From Candidatus Methanoperedens sp. (GTDB lineage: Archaea; Halobacteriota; Methanosarcinia; Methanosarcinales; Methanoperedenaceae), in contig VEPM01000016.1 in NCBI GenBank assembly GCA_012026795.1, positions 23,965-87,964 on the forward strand: a stretch of 64,000 bases of DNA, in the 5' to 3' direction. Made by a program: the position numbers and the translations under genes. Below are positions 1-7,628 of this stretch, in pieces. A model generated the notes under the pieces. That model did not search any database and was not told where the DNA came from. It was given only the letters and a program-made list of their open reading frames with translations. The stretch's first letter is position 1. Each line of letters begins with the position of its first letter.

Positions 1-1
1 T

Positions 2-388
2 CAGGATGTGGCAGCCCTCATAGAAGAAGAGCACACCCGTGGCAACCACATTATGATAAATGTTTCAGGCGGAAGAAAACCCCAGGCTTTCGGGGCGCTC
101 TTTGGCGCATACACACGAAGCGACATGGTAAAGCGTATAGTCTATGTTACCGAAGAAGACAATTTTATCATCGACTTCCCAATACTTAGCTTCAATATAT
201 CTGACACAAAAAAGACAATACTGGAACAAATCAAATCAGGAGTGAGTTCCATTCAGGATATAGCTATAAAAGTGGGCATTTCCAAAGGCATGGCATACAA
301 CCACCTGCGAGAACTCAAGGCAATGGGATATATAAAAGGTGAGGACGGATATACAATTACAGACGCGGGTAAGATTGCAGTCATATGA
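2..388 (+). CDS. CARF-HTH regulator, Csa3-like (5' truncated by window)
   Basis: The reading frame is open to the left edge, so the N-terminus is missing; the first possible start inside the window is a GTG at 8. The visible part has the end of a Rossmann-like CARF domain (an NVSGGRK motif followed by the segment ending RIVYVTEED) and then a winged-helix domain of about 60 residues (TILEQIKSG, then a helix-turn-helix around IAIKVGISKGMAYNHLREL). This two-domain order is typical of Csa3-type regulators, which bind a cyclic nucleotide with the CARF domain and control CRISPR-cas or other defence genes. No cas gene or array is visible here, so the target is unknown. Other archaeal CARF-HTH proteins without a CRISPR link are an alternative. 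Confidence 0.7.
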   Translation, partial: QDVAALIEEEHTRGNHIMINVSGGRKPQAFGALFGAYTRSDMVKRIVYVTEEDNFIIDFPILSFNISDTKKTILEQIKSGVSSIQDIAIKVGISKGMAYNHLRELKAMGYIKGEDGYTITDAGKIAVI

Positions 389-522
389 AATGTCTGATAT
401 ATCACTTCTGGTTATTTTTTTTAATAAGTGTTCGATGACTAATAATTTGAGGGGATGGGGAAGAGAAAACGATATTAAGCTTCCTCAGGGCCGGACTAAT
501 TGGGGTATTCATACTAATCTGG

Positions 523-1221
523 TCAGATCGGATAGTGATCTCTCAGTAACCTGGAGAAAAATGCCTCGTTCTCAAATCCCATATCATTGGCTATTTTTCC
601 AAAACCTTTTATGCATTTCTTGGCAAAATCCAAGTCGTCTAAGAAGAATTCAATAGGCTTGATATCAGCTAAATTTGTCATCAATTCCTGAAATATTCGT
701 TCATCATTTGTATCTTTAAAATGTATATCAGCAAGTGATTTCTTGATCTCACTGAGATGGTCCAAATCAAGGGATATTATTTTGAAATCCGGATGAATTT
801 CCTTGATTTTGAAAACAATTGACGCAGATAAATTTATAGAAAGCTGAGATAAAAATGATGGAAGATCTTCTGCATTATGTTCTTTTAGAAAAAGCAATAT
901 TTCATGAAAAACAAGATCAAGGAAATTCGTTATGCCAGGTTTATTGATTTTTATCTTTTTAAATAGTTCAATAATCCTGGCCTGGGATTCGATATAATCA
1001 ATTTTTACATCCTGATATATATCCCGGAAAAATCCTATAATTTCTACCATCACTTCATTTATTTTGTTTCTCAGAACATTATGCGATTCCTTCAGGGCAG
1101 AATTACACAAAAAAAGTTCTGCATTTCGCTTATCTTTCATCAAGGCGATCGATGCTTCATGGATCCGGTCCTTGGTATTAACTATCCCTAAAATGATATT
1201 TGTATCCAGAGAAAAATTCAT
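523..1221 (-). CDS. PIN-domain-like protein, probable toxin or RNase
   Basis: The N-terminus SLDTNIILGIVN carries the first catalytic Asp of a PIN fold, and the C-terminal third has further acidic positions (DTNDERIF and FFLDDLDF) where PIN nucleases place their other metal ligands. The central part, about residues 50-150, is a long helical insertion that makes this protein (232 aa) longer than usual VapC toxins (130-150 aa). PIN domains are Mg/Mn-dependent ribonucleases. The gene lies one base behind the coiled-coil gene upstream, so the two are probably co-transcribed and could act as a pair. That pairing is inferred from spacing only. Confidence 0.6.
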   Translation of the reverse strand: MNFSLDTNIILGIVNTKDRIHEASIALMKDKRNAELFLCNSALKESHNVLRNKINEVMVEIIGFFRDIYQDVKIDYIESQARIIELFKKIKINKPGITNFLDLVFHEILLFLKEHNAEDLPSFLSQLSINLSASIVFKIKEIHPDFKIISLDLDHLSEIKKSLADIHFKDTNDERIFQELMTNLADIKPIEFFLDDLDFAKKCIKGFGKIANDMGFENEAFFSRLLRDHYPI

Positions 1222-1222
1222 C

Positions 1223-1939
1223 TTAAGCCCCTAGAACCTCAAAGACCGCATTATAATTCCTTGGGATTGTTTCATCCTTTACATAGAAAAAGCGTAATTC
1301 AGATACATCATCCTGAAGGTCTTCATATGTGATTTTTCCTCTATGAAAAGCTTCAATCCTCAGTAATGAAATAGATAACATAATCCAGATATCGATATCA
1401 TCCACTTTTTTGATGCCCTCTTTTATTAATTTCTGGATCAAGAAAAACATTTGATCCAGGACCAATAACTGGCTGGCATTCTCATTTTTATCCCATATTT
1501 TTGATTTTATTTCCTCTCTAATGGAGGAAATCCTTCCATTAAGTTTTATTAAAGCTAACCTGTTAACTTCATATCGTTGGTGAGAATCTAATTTTTTCGT
1601 GATTGTTTTCAATCTTTTAAAAGTTTCATCAAATTCTTTCAAATCTGATAGTTTCAATTCAAGCCTTTTTTCAATTTCTTCAAGGTCTTCTTGATATACA
1701 TTTATTGAGACTATATCAGTTAAAGCATCAAGCAATTTTTCTCGGGTATCATATTCCAGATTCAAAATTTGATTCAACTCATTCTGAATATTATACAATT
1801 TATGCATGGATCGCAAATAATCAACAGCACCAACTACTGGTCGCCTTATCCAGGTAATAATTTCGAATATATCAGATGAAAAAATATCTAATATAAAATT
1901 AATTGATTTATATTGAGTATTTGAATAATAGCCTTCCAT
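1223..1939 (-). CDS. hypothetical helical/coiled-coil protein paired with PIN protein
   Basis: I do not recognise a family. The 238-residue product is mostly charged and helical (long Leu/Glu/Lys stretches from about residue 60 to 150), with no signal peptide or clear membrane segment. It ends one base before the PIN-like gene, so translation is probably coupled. Its position as the first gene of the pair would suit an antitoxin or partner, but nothing in its sequence shows DNA binding. TATA-like elements (TTTATAAAG and TTTATATAAG) lie upstream on the minus strand between 1940 and 2085. Confidence 0.5.
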   Translation of the reverse strand: MEGYYSNTQYKSINFILDIFSSDIFEIITWIRRPVVGAVDYLRSMHKLYNIQNELNQILNLEYDTREKLLDALTDIVSINVYQEDLEEIEKRLELKLSDLKEFDETFKRLKTITKKLDSHQRYEVNRLALIKLNGRISSIREEIKSKIWDKNENASQLLVLDQMFFLIQKLIKEGIKKVDDIDIWIMLSISLLRIEAFHRGKITYEDLQDDVSELRFFYVKDETIPRNYNAVFEVLGA

Positions 1940-2085
1940 ATCATATCAACCTGGTTATATGTTGTAACTATAATCTTATTGAAGCTTGTTATCTGTTCTT
2001 ACAGTATAGTTAAGCTCTTTATAAATAAAAGTTGTTGCTTATATAAATATTGGATGTATTAATAAAATAATTATTATTAAGTATG

Positions 2086-2352
2086 TCATTTAAGATATCT
2101 CTCAGCTGCACTTTCTTCCTCTTTTACTTCAAATACACCAAACAGCGAATTCCTCATTTTTCTTTTCTTCAATTGTTCAATAAAATTCTCAAAAGGTATA
2201 TCCGCGAGTTCCAAGGCTTTTCCTATCGATATCTCTCCTTCTCTGTATAAATGGGCCGCTATAGGGATCAGATATTCTTTTTCACTCCTCACAATTCCCG
2301 GAATAGATATGCCAATTTCCAAAAAAAGTTTTGGCGACGATCTAACTATCAC
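2086..2352 (-). CDS. UPF0175-like antitoxin with replaced N-terminus
   Basis: Residues from about 25 onward (LIPIAAHLYREGEISIGKAL and following ELADIPFENF) match the helical core of UPF0175 antitoxins, small proteins that normally pair with a PIN or similar toxin. The usual N-terminal beta-strand and Leu-rich start are missing. Instead the first ~20 codons are read from a 93-bp intergenic repeat (2294-2386) that recurs at 4320-4412. I infer that the gene was truncated or re-started by the repeat, so it may be a decaying antitoxin. No cognate toxin lies directly next to it. Confidence 0.5.
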   Translation of the reverse strand: MIVRSSPKLFLEIGISIPGIVRSEKEYLIPIAAHLYREGEISIGKALELADIPFENFIEQLKKRKMRNSLFGVFEVKEEESAAERYLK

Positions 2353-2386
2353 CCAGAGGTCGATTCCCTAAAGTTTCTGACCATCA
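2294..2386. repeat. 93-bp dispersed repeat, copy A
   Basis: This segment aligns without gaps to 4320-4412 at roughly 80% identity by eye. Both copies hold the core TTCCAAAAAA followed by GTTTTGGCGAC, a short A/T-rich inverted repeat, and end with GTTTCTGACCA. On the minus strand both copies read without a stop in the same frame (a shared SPKLF...SIPGI peptide), so the repeat may be an old coding fragment or a small mobile repeat that supplies new N-termini. Each copy lies upstream of an antitoxin-type gene. Confidence 0.7.
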
Positions 2387-2498
2387 GAATCCATAGACTC
2401 CACCGCTCCACAAAGCTGCGCAGTCCCTGCCGCAGCAGTCGCATACTCCAACGCCCGCAGGCGCGCCGTTCCTGAATGGGAAAATACATGAAAAGGAC

Positions 2499-2720
2499 TC
2501 ATAATTCAATCATTTCAGCGACTCTGTTCCCGCATAAACCGCATTGCATTAACCTTGCATTTCCCACTGTGAAATACTGCATCATGTGACCGCATTTTTT
2601 ACAGAATGCTGTGTCCCCTTTCAGTTTCAAGGCATCGATCGCCTGTCTGATCGAATGTAATTGCATATCTTTTTCTTTATCAAGATACATCAGGTCTTCA
2701 TCCGTGAATGTTATCGCCAT
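2499..2720 (-). CDS. small zinc-ribbon protein, paralogue 1
   Basis: This 73-residue protein has an N-terminal helix (DEDLMYLDKEKD) and a CKKCGHMM...CGLCGNR pair of CxxC motifs that should bind one zinc ion. A second copy at 7629-7850 is about three quarters identical and has the same length and the same ending (RVAEMIEL). The family is not known to me. The gene ends upstream of the truncated UPF0175 gene and starts one base after the AbiEii stop, so it probably belongs to the AbiE operon. Similar ribbons often serve as small DNA- or RNA-binding regulators, which is inference here. Confidence 0.65.
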   Translation of the reverse strand: MAITFTDEDLMYLDKEKDMQLHSIRQAIDALKLKGDTAFCKKCGHMMQYFTVGNARLMQCGLCGNRVAEMIEL

Positions 2721-2721
2721 A

Positions 2722-3489
2722 TTATTTTATACCCCCTGTCATCAACCCATCAACCGCCTTTTTCGCGGCAACCTCATACGGAACGACCACGCCAAGCAGC
2801 GGCATAAGGTCTTTACTCCAGCCCGTCTCAAGCTGCGCTATACGCTCACTCATTTCCTTGCCGGAATAACTCTTATCATAAAGAGCAAGCTTGCTGTTTA
2901 TTAACTTAATATTGGGTTTTACCCCTCTTTCCAGCAGGAACCAGAGGTCATAGAGATCTCTTGCCATGCCTCTCACCAGCAGCGCCCTCACCTTTTCAGC
3001 AAATATATGGTCAAGGCTTGCCGCACTGATAACAAACGTCTTCACATCATCGTATTCTGTACGCACCACTACTCTTTCTTCAGATACGTTCTCCCCTCTC
3101 AGACTAACATCAATTCTTACCATACCTTTGGTAATATCCCTTCCTTCGTATAGCGGCCCCATATAGCTCAGGACAAAGCCAAATCCTGACCTTGACATCC
3201 TTTTGTTCCTGATCTGTGCATTGATGCCGAAATACTCAAGCTCCTTTACTGCTGTTTCCAGCGTTTTATATGCCTCATCTTCGTCAAGATTTGAGTTAAA
3301 ATCCAGATCCTCAGAATACCTCGGTGAACTGTAAGCAATTCGAAGGCAGGTGCCGCCCTTGAATATTAATCCAGTTGTCTTCGAATAAAGCAGGCTAAGA
3401 AATACTGCCTGTACGTAGTCCCTCTCCTGGGTAAATAGCGATACCCTGTTCTTCAAGGCGATCTTTTCAATTTTCTTCCTCGTCAGCAT
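2722..3489 (-). CDS. abiEii: AbiEii-type nucleotidyltransferase toxin
   Basis: The protein has the nucleotidyltransferase signature FKGGTCLRIAY followed by PRYSEDLDFN, where the GG and the DLD pair are the active-site motifs of AbiEii/AbiGii (DUF1814) toxins. The later motif AEKVRALLVRGMARDLYDLW is also typical of the family. AbiEii toxins block growth by nucleotidyl transfer, and AbiE systems stop phage spread. I chose the ATG at 3489, which gives MLTRKKIEK; the ATG at 3510 would overlap the antitoxin gene. The cognate AbiEi lies directly upstream with one base between them, so the operon is complete. Confidence 0.88.
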   Translation of the reverse strand: MLTRKKIEKIALKNRVSLFTQERDYVQAVFLSLLYSKTTGLIFKGGTCLRIAYSSPRYSEDLDFNSNLDEDEAYKTLETAVKELEYFGINAQIRNKRMSRSGFGFVLSYMGPLYEGRDITKGMVRIDVSLRGENVSEERVVVRTEYDDVKTFVISAASLDHIFAEKVRALLVRGMARDLYDLWFLLERGVKPNIKLINSKLALYDKSYSGKEMSERIAQLETGWSKDLMPLLGVVVPYEVAAKKAVDGLMTGGIK

Positions 3490-3490
3490 G

Positions 3491-4276
3491 CTAAGTCTCC
3501 CTCCATCCAAGGATCTCTTCTTCGTTCATATTCACATTAATATGCCACTTCTTATCCCAGACTTTGCTCTTCTTTCTTGCCGGATCAAGCTTGACATACT
3601 CATTCGACGAACATTCCAGTAACATCCCTGCATCAGCGCCGAATCTCTCAAGCAGGTATCCTAATCTTGAGCAAAGGCTCCTGTTCTTCATGGCTGATGC
3701 ATAATCAAATAGTCTCTCAGGATCAACTTTATCTTTTGCATTATAAACCGCTTTTATCACCTCTGCCGTTCCACCTGCATTTTCAGGCAGGTAAAGACTG
3801 TCAATGACTGCCTTTTCCTCTTCTGCGATCAGGAAATCAAGTTCTCCTGTTCTCTCTTTCCTGTATCCAAAAAACTTCTCTGGATTTATCAGCACATATT
3901 TGAACCTGGAATTGTTGAACTCTACTTCTTTCTTTTTCCTGGTAGATGCAACAAAAACCACCGCTGGAACCTGTTCTGTGAATCCGTAGAAATTCAAAGC
4001 ACTCCAGAAACTCACATATGAAGGATAAACAACCCTTGAAGCTATAAAAAACGGATTGGAAAGAACGTACTCTGGTTCGAAACCAAGCAAGAGATACTTT
4101 CCCTTCTCTACGGATTTAATAAACCCTCTTCCCTCAAGTCTTGCCACAATCGTATATGCTTTTTCAACAGGGACTTTTAATAAACCCGCAAGCTCACGCA
4201 CTGTGAAATAGTAATATTCCTGCTCAAATAACAATTTTATGATGTAATTTGTGGAAAGTTTTGAATTATTTTGCAT
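3491..4276 (-). CDS. abiEi: AbiEi-type antitoxin, wHTH transcriptional regulator
   Basis: This is the antitoxin partner of the adjacent AbiEii toxin. The first ~70 residues form a winged helix (FTVRELAGLLKVPVEKAYTI) and the rest is the AbiEi core seen in 'type IV' AbiE systems (SYVSFWSALNFYGFTEQ...). These antitoxins repress their own operon. The frame is open up to 4366, but the upstream 30 codons come from the 93-bp repeat and a linker; the ATG at 4276 starts exactly before the winged helix and is preferred. Confidence 0.85.
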   Translation of the reverse strand: MQNNSKLSTNYIIKLLFEQEYYYFTVRELAGLLKVPVEKAYTIVARLEGRGFIKSVEKGKYLLLGFEPEYVLSNPFFIASRVVYPSYVSFWSALNFYGFTEQVPAVVFVASTRKKKEVEFNNSRFKYVLINPEKFFGYRKERTGELDFLIAEEEKAVIDSLYLPENAGGTAEVIKAVYNAKDKVDPERLFDYASAMKNRSLCSRLGYLLERFGADAGMLLECSSNEYVKLDPARKKSKVWDKKWHINVNMNEEEILGWRET

Positions 4277-4319
4277 ATAATTATATACACAATTTACATA
4301 GATAAAAAGTTTACCTTTA

Positions 4320-4412
4320 ATTCCCGGAATCGATAAGCCATTTTTCCAAAAAAGTTTTGGCGACAATCCAACAATAACTCCGAAGTCGTTTTCCTAAGGT
4401 TTCTGACCACCA
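4320..4412. repeat. 93-bp dispersed repeat, copy B
   Basis: This is the second copy of the repeat described at 2294-2386, located 44 bp upstream of the preferred abiEi start. It again contains CCAAAAAAGTTTTGG and the terminal GTTTCTGACCA. Because it lies in the promoter region of abiE it could affect expression, but no known regulatory role can be assigned. Confidence 0.7.
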
Positions 4413-4440
4413 ATAAACAATAGAACCCCATACATTCAGC

Positions 4441-4650
4441 TTACAGTAACCTGCTGCCAAAAAAAATAACAACTACTCGGCTCTCCTGGCCCAGGAACTC
4501 ATTCCAGCACTTATAGGAACAGATACCGGTTATCAACTGTTCGCGTTCCCACGGTTTGGAGTTCGGGAACTGTTCCTGGATAGGTCTGTCATTGAACCTA
4601 TCAAGCACGGTATCATATATCTGAAGACAGCTCGGGCACTGCCATCTCAT
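4441..4650 (-). CDS. small Cys-rich hypothetical protein
   Basis: This 69-residue protein begins MRWQCPSCLQIYDT, a CxxC knuckle, and has a second Cys pair (GICSYKCWNEF) about 35 residues later, so a single zinc site is likely. The C-terminus is hydrophobic (VVVIFFGSRLL). Its ATG overlaps the TGA of the frameshifted zinc-ribbon gene upstream (ATGA), which indicates translational coupling. The function is unknown. Confidence 0.5.
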   Translation of the reverse strand: MRWQCPSCLQIYDTVLDRFNDRPIQEQFPNSKPWEREQLITGICSYKCWNEFLGQESRVVVIFFGSRLL

Positions 4651-4783
4651 AGCTCAACCACGCTCCCGCATAGTGAGCAAAGCCTGATGTTTCGGTACTC
4701 GACATCGTTTCCATTTCTGACTGCTTCGTTATAACTGAGCAAACGTTATCACCGCACTCTTTACAAGCCTTCTCATTGTTCAT
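4647..4783 (-). pseudogene. frameshifted short zinc-ribbon gene
   Basis: Reading from the ATG at 4783 gives MNNEKACKECGDNV and then loses the frame; a different frame continues with LLSYNEAV...LCSLCGSVVEL and stops at 4647. Adding one T to the GTTTG run joins them into a 45-residue protein with CxxC near each end. The stop overlaps the next ATG as ATGA, as expected for a real gene pair, which supports the joined reading. The missing base lies in a short homopolymer, so it may be a true mutation or an assembly error. Confidence 0.5.
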
Positions 4784-4798
4784 ATTGATTCTCCAAAC

Positions 4799-4899
4799 TA
4801 TCGATATCTCGATAATTCATACCCAATAATTTTATTTAAAACTAGGCAACCAACCGCCCGCAGGCGGCGCACGATCATCCCCTGATCGGGCTTTAGCCC
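4799..4899. other. cluster of short perfect hairpins
   Basis: Four inverted repeats lie within 100 bp: TATCGA-TATC-TCGATA (4799-4814), CCGCC-CGCA-GGCGG (4854-4867), GATCA-TCCCC-TGATC (4873-4887) and GGGC-TTTA-GCCC (4888-4899). The first lies 16 bp upstream of the zinc-ribbon start and could be an operator. The last three are adjacent and GC-rich in an AT-rich setting. They could be a small structured RNA, a terminator cluster or a folded recombination site. Confidence 0.4.
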
Positions 4900-5177
4900 C
4901 ATTTATCCGCCGTCAGGCGCGCCCGTTCCCTGAAAGAGGATAATTCCAGAGGTCGATGCGCTTGTCCACTGACGGCAGATGAGAGAAGGCACGATTCATC
5001 CTGAAAGGCGTTCCGATCGCCTGATGACCCGAATATGCTGTACGCTCTGATGGTCCACAGCGAATTCCATGACCTGGATATCGCCATTGACACCCTGAAC
5101 AGGTGCGTAGATATTGTTCCTCTATGCTCCAATGATCATGTCGCACCTGGGGCGGCAGGATAAATTGAGAGAAGGAA
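4900..5177. other. intergenic region without a convincing gene
   Basis: Several overlapping open frames exist on both strands here because the base composition is more GC-rich than the surroundings. The most protein-like is a plus-strand 42-codon frame (ATG 5035 to TAA 5163) with the segment MLYALMVHSEFHDLDIAIDT, which could be a fragment of a decayed gene. The longer minus-strand frames are rich in Ser, His and Arg and look like shadows. I do not call a gene. Confidence 0.3.
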
Positions 5178-5447
5178 TCAGTCTGATGAATTGATCTCGA
5201 TATCCTCAAGGGTTTTTTCTACATCACTCTCTTCATCAAGCCTTGAAAGCACATCCATTACCTTGGCGACAGGTACATCGATATTTTCGGATATACTGGA
5301 GATCGAATATCCTTTCCTGTGATATTCGATAATAAGCTCCTCTGTAACTCCTCTGGCGATGTATTTCCTTGCAATTGCAGATACCGGAAGATATTCTTCT
5401 TTTGATTTCCGTTTGAGGTAGCTTGCGATCATATCTGGAAGTGTCAC
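5178..5447 (-). CDS. small helix-turn-helix protein
   Basis: This 89-residue protein has a central helix-turn-helix-like segment (ELIIEYHRKGYSISSISENI, then DVPVAKVMDVLSRL) and an acidic C-terminal tail. The pattern suits a small DNA-binding antitoxin or regulator, but I cannot name a family. It lies 14 bp downstream of another small gene in the same direction and probably shares its transcript. The GC-rich intergenic region follows it. Confidence 0.5.
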   Translation of the reverse strand: MTLPDMIASYLKRKSKEEYLPVSAIARKYIARGVTEELIIEYHRKGYSISSISENIDVPVAKVMDVLSRLDEESDVEKTLEDIEINSSD

Positions 5448-5461
5448 ATTAATATTTGTTC

Positions 5462-5656
5462 CTATATTTTCACCAACTCTCTATTTTTTTCAAGATTGGG
5501 ATCATTGATGTTTATCCCTAGCTCATTTTCAATTTCAGCGGCTACATTTTTTATGGTGGATAACTTCATTTCCCGCAATATTTCGGGTTCTGTTCTCAAG
5601 GTATTTATTAGAAATGTGGCATTTACAATAATTTGCATAAATTGCTTAATTAGCAT
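5462..5656 (-). CDS. small hypothetical protein upstream of HTH gene
   Basis: This 64-residue product begins MLIKQFMQIIVNATFLINTL and has an amphipathic helical C-terminal half. The second Met (start at 5638) is an alternative. No family is recognised. Its close spacing to the HTH gene suggests a two-gene unit, possibly of toxin-antitoxin type, but this rests only on size and arrangement. Confidence 0.4.
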   Translation of the reverse strand: MLIKQFMQIIVNATFLINTLRTEPEILREMKLSTIKNVAAEIENELGININDPNLEKNRELVKI

Positions 5657-5717
5657 AAATATATGTAAATATTTAAAAGTATCTTTGCGTGACGGGTATT
5701 AAAAATCTGAATTGCTC

Positions 5718-5842
5718 ATTTTTCAATATCTCACCTGTTCGTCAGCACGATCCCTGACTCTGGACGAATTCTCAGACACCATATTCCCGCTGGTTTATTC
5801 TTCAAATATTGGGGTCTGGGGTCGTTAAACCCAGCGCAGTAA
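5718..5842. repeat. ~125-bp dispersed repeat, copy 1
   Basis: This segment shares most of its sequence with 7911-8040 and 14967-15095, including CTCTGGACGAAT, CAGACACCATATTC and the GGGGTCTGGGGTC block. In this copy the first hairpin is degraded (TCTGGAC...TCTCAGA) and the second is short (GGGT...ACCC). Unlike the other two copies it is not attached to a lipoprotein gene. Confidence 0.75.
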
Positions 5843-6084
5843 GATGAAATAAAGCCATCAAATTGCCCGTTCAATCTACCCACTCGTTTAACCATCAAGT
5901 ACCATTGCAGCATAAATTATGGATATCCACTGGACTCCAGCAAGCTTCGTAGCGCCTCAAAAGGCGAAAGATAAAGCCATCCAAAAGAATCCGGGAACTG
6001 CGCCATGAAGATATCGGTTTTGGAGAATAGACCTCATCAATACTGGCAAAGCCTTATTAGGTAAGAAAGTAAGAAGTTAGTATC
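5843..6084. other. intergenic region upstream of the AbrB/PIN pair
   Basis: No gene is visible. The phrase ATAAAGCCATC occurs twice (near 5852 and 5971), and CGCCT-CAAA-AGGCG at 5953-5966 forms a small hairpin. The end of the region serves as leader of the antitoxin gene at 6085. Confidence 0.35.
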
Positions 6085-6348
6085 ATGGCAACAGAAGTCG
6101 AGTTCACAAAAATGTCCACAAAAGGTCAAATAGTGATCCCTAAAAAACTCCGCGAAGGATTTGAAGAAGGGACACCCTTTGCAGTGATCCGGGACAGGGA
6201 TACTATCCTTCTCAAAAAAATAAAACTCCCTGGCATTAAAGAATTTGAATTTCTTGCAGAAAAAGGAGAAAAAATAGCAAGAGAACAAGGTATCAAAGAA
6301 ACAGACGTTGATGATATAATCCATAAACACCGCAAAGTACAAAAATAA
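6085..6348 (+). CDS. AbrB/MazE-type antitoxin
   Basis: The N-terminal half (TKMSTKGQIVIPKKLRE followed by GTPFAVIRDRDTILLKK) is a classic SpoVT/AbrB swapped-hairpin DNA-binding domain. The C-terminal 35 residues are charged and helical, suited to binding and neutralising a toxin. The PIN toxin gene starts 3 bp after its stop, so this is a typical antitoxin-toxin operon. The antitoxin should also repress the promoter. Confidence 0.88.
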   Translation: MATEVEFTKMSTKGQIVIPKKLREGFEEGTPFAVIRDRDTILLKKIKLPGIKEFEFLAEKGEKIAREQGIKETDVDDIIHKHRKVQK

Positions 6349-6351
6349 AAT

Positions 6352-6762
6352 ATGGTAAAGGTAGTTGCTGATACCAATATTTACATTTCAGCTTTGTTCT
6401 GGCGCAGGAATCCATACAAGTTCATCCATCTATGCTTTGAGGGAAAAGCCAAATTAGTGATATCAAGTCAAATTATCAATGAACTTGAAAGGATACTTTT
6501 AACTGATGGGAAATTTGAACTGCCGCGAGAAGATGTGGCTTTATACTCAGAAATAACCTTAAGCCATGCTGAACTTGTCTCTCCTGCATTCACTTTGAAC
6601 GTCATTGTTAAGGATCCTGCAGATGACAGGATATTAGAGTGCGCTGTTGAAGGTGAGGTAGATTATCTGGTTTCAGGCAACAAACATCTTCTTGATGTTA
6701 AGGAATTCCAGGGGATAAAAATCGTGACTCCAAAGCAGATACTTGAGATCCTTAGAGGATGA
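6352..6762 (+). CDS. PIN-family toxin, VapC-like (COG1569)
   Basis: The product (136 aa) has the PIN acidic residues: ADTNIYISAL at the start, a Glu in QIINELERIL, and the DPADDRILECA motif, followed by VDYLVSGNKHLLDV. This order is the signature of the 'PIN family toxin component' group that pairs with AbrB antitoxins. Such toxins are endoribonucleases. It immediately follows its antitoxin, and all catalytic positions are present, so the system looks intact. Confidence 0.88.
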   Translation: MVKVVADTNIYISALFWRRNPYKFIHLCFEGKAKLVISSQIINELERILLTDGKFELPREDVALYSEITLSHAELVSPAFTLNVIVKDPADDRILECAVEGEVDYLVSGNKHLLDVKEFQGIKIVTPKQILEILRG

Positions 6763-6865
6763 ACTACAAGATCGCATTAATGAGTGCCCAGCTTTGAGCT
6801 TATCCCAATAATAGTCAGCTTATAAAAAAAGCTGAACTGTTCTGTGTGAATTGAAATCTCTATTA

Positions 6866-7279
6866 TTATTGAGGAGGTTCTACCAGTTCTATCAGCACCC
6901 CGTTCGGGTCTTTCAAGAAGGCAAGTTTCATACCCCCCTCCAGTTGTACTGGCTCTAAATGAAATACAATGCCTTTCTTCTTAATTTGAGATACTGTAGC
7001 CTCAATATCATCCACGGAAAAAGTGATATGGTCATCTATCGGGATTGAACCTTCTCCGATTTTGAGTTTAACACCCTCAGAACGCTCTGGAACATTTTTG
7101 CCTCTGCACTTCATGAGTTCTATTTTACTTCCATTCTTTTCTACGAAAACTGCTGATAATCCCGCCTCTGCCATCTCTATCCTGCTGAAAATAGAAAAGC
7201 CAAGCACATCAGTATAGAATCCCACTGACTGATCTAAGTCGTTTGTTATAATCCCAATATGGTCGATTTTTTTAATCAT
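6866..7279 (-). CDS. VOC-family glyoxalase-like protein
   Basis: This 137-residue protein has two beta-alpha-beta-beta-beta modules of the vicinal-oxygen-chelate fold: IDHIGIITNDLDQSVGFYTD with the first His ligand, a conserved IELM Glu, DHITFSVDD with the second His, and PNGVLIELVEPP with the final Glu. This H/E/H/E pattern resembles glyoxalase I and methylmalonyl-CoA epimerase. The substrate cannot be read from the sequence. It stands alone, with no operon partner. Confidence 0.85.
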   Translation of the reverse strand: MIKKIDHIGIITNDLDQSVGFYTDVLGFSIFSRIEMAEAGLSAVFVEKNGSKIELMKCRGKNVPERSEGVKLKIGEGSIPIDDHITFSVDDIEATVSQIKKKGIVFHLEPVQLEGGMKLAFLKDPNGVLIELVEPPQ

Positions 7280-7492
7280 TTTTTTCCTCCCTGCTGCTTT
7301 TTCAGAATGCCTTTATAATATTATATATTTTACATTTGATAATCTTTTGAGAAGATGATTAACCGGCTTGAAACTAAAAGAAAGCGATTGAACAGATAAG
7401 ATTTGAACGGTTGAATAAATGGAGGAAGAAATAAACCCCTTTATTTCTACTGGAAAATTATATAAGTTAATCTATTCAATACTAATAGGATA

Positions 7493-7547
7493 GAGCAGGC
7501 CATGGATAGGATGGTAAGTGGAGTGATATGAAGCTAATTGCCTGCTC
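7493..7547 (+). other. inverted repeat behind a TATA element, possible small RNA
   Basis: GAGCAGGC at 7493-7500 is perfectly complementary to GCCTGCTC at 7540-7547 with 39 bases between. A TATA-like stretch (AATTATATAAG) lies about 25-35 bp upstream, the spacing expected for archaeal transcription to begin near the left arm. The surrounding 7280-7628 interval holds no convincing gene. A small structured RNA or a looped regulatory site would fit; neither can be shown here. Confidence 0.35.
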
Positions 7548-7628
7548 ACACTTAACAATAACCATCAAAACTAATATACCTGTTTCGTTAAAAAATGATT
7601 ATGATTATGACATATCAAGACTAGGGTT

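Noticed and set aside
339..656. Plus-strand 105-codon frame after the Csa3-like gene
   Set aside because: It overlaps the regulator and is antisense to the PIN gene end; its composition (Trp, Arg, Ser) is not protein-like.
4893..5209. Two overlapping minus-strand frames of 79 and 98 codons
   Set aside because: They overlap each other in different frames in a GC-rich stretch and show no domain, ribosome site or conserved pattern.
5731..5913. Minus-strand 60-codon frame in the intergenic repeat
   Set aside because: It is formed by the ~125-bp repeat and its flank; the other repeat copies do not keep this frame.
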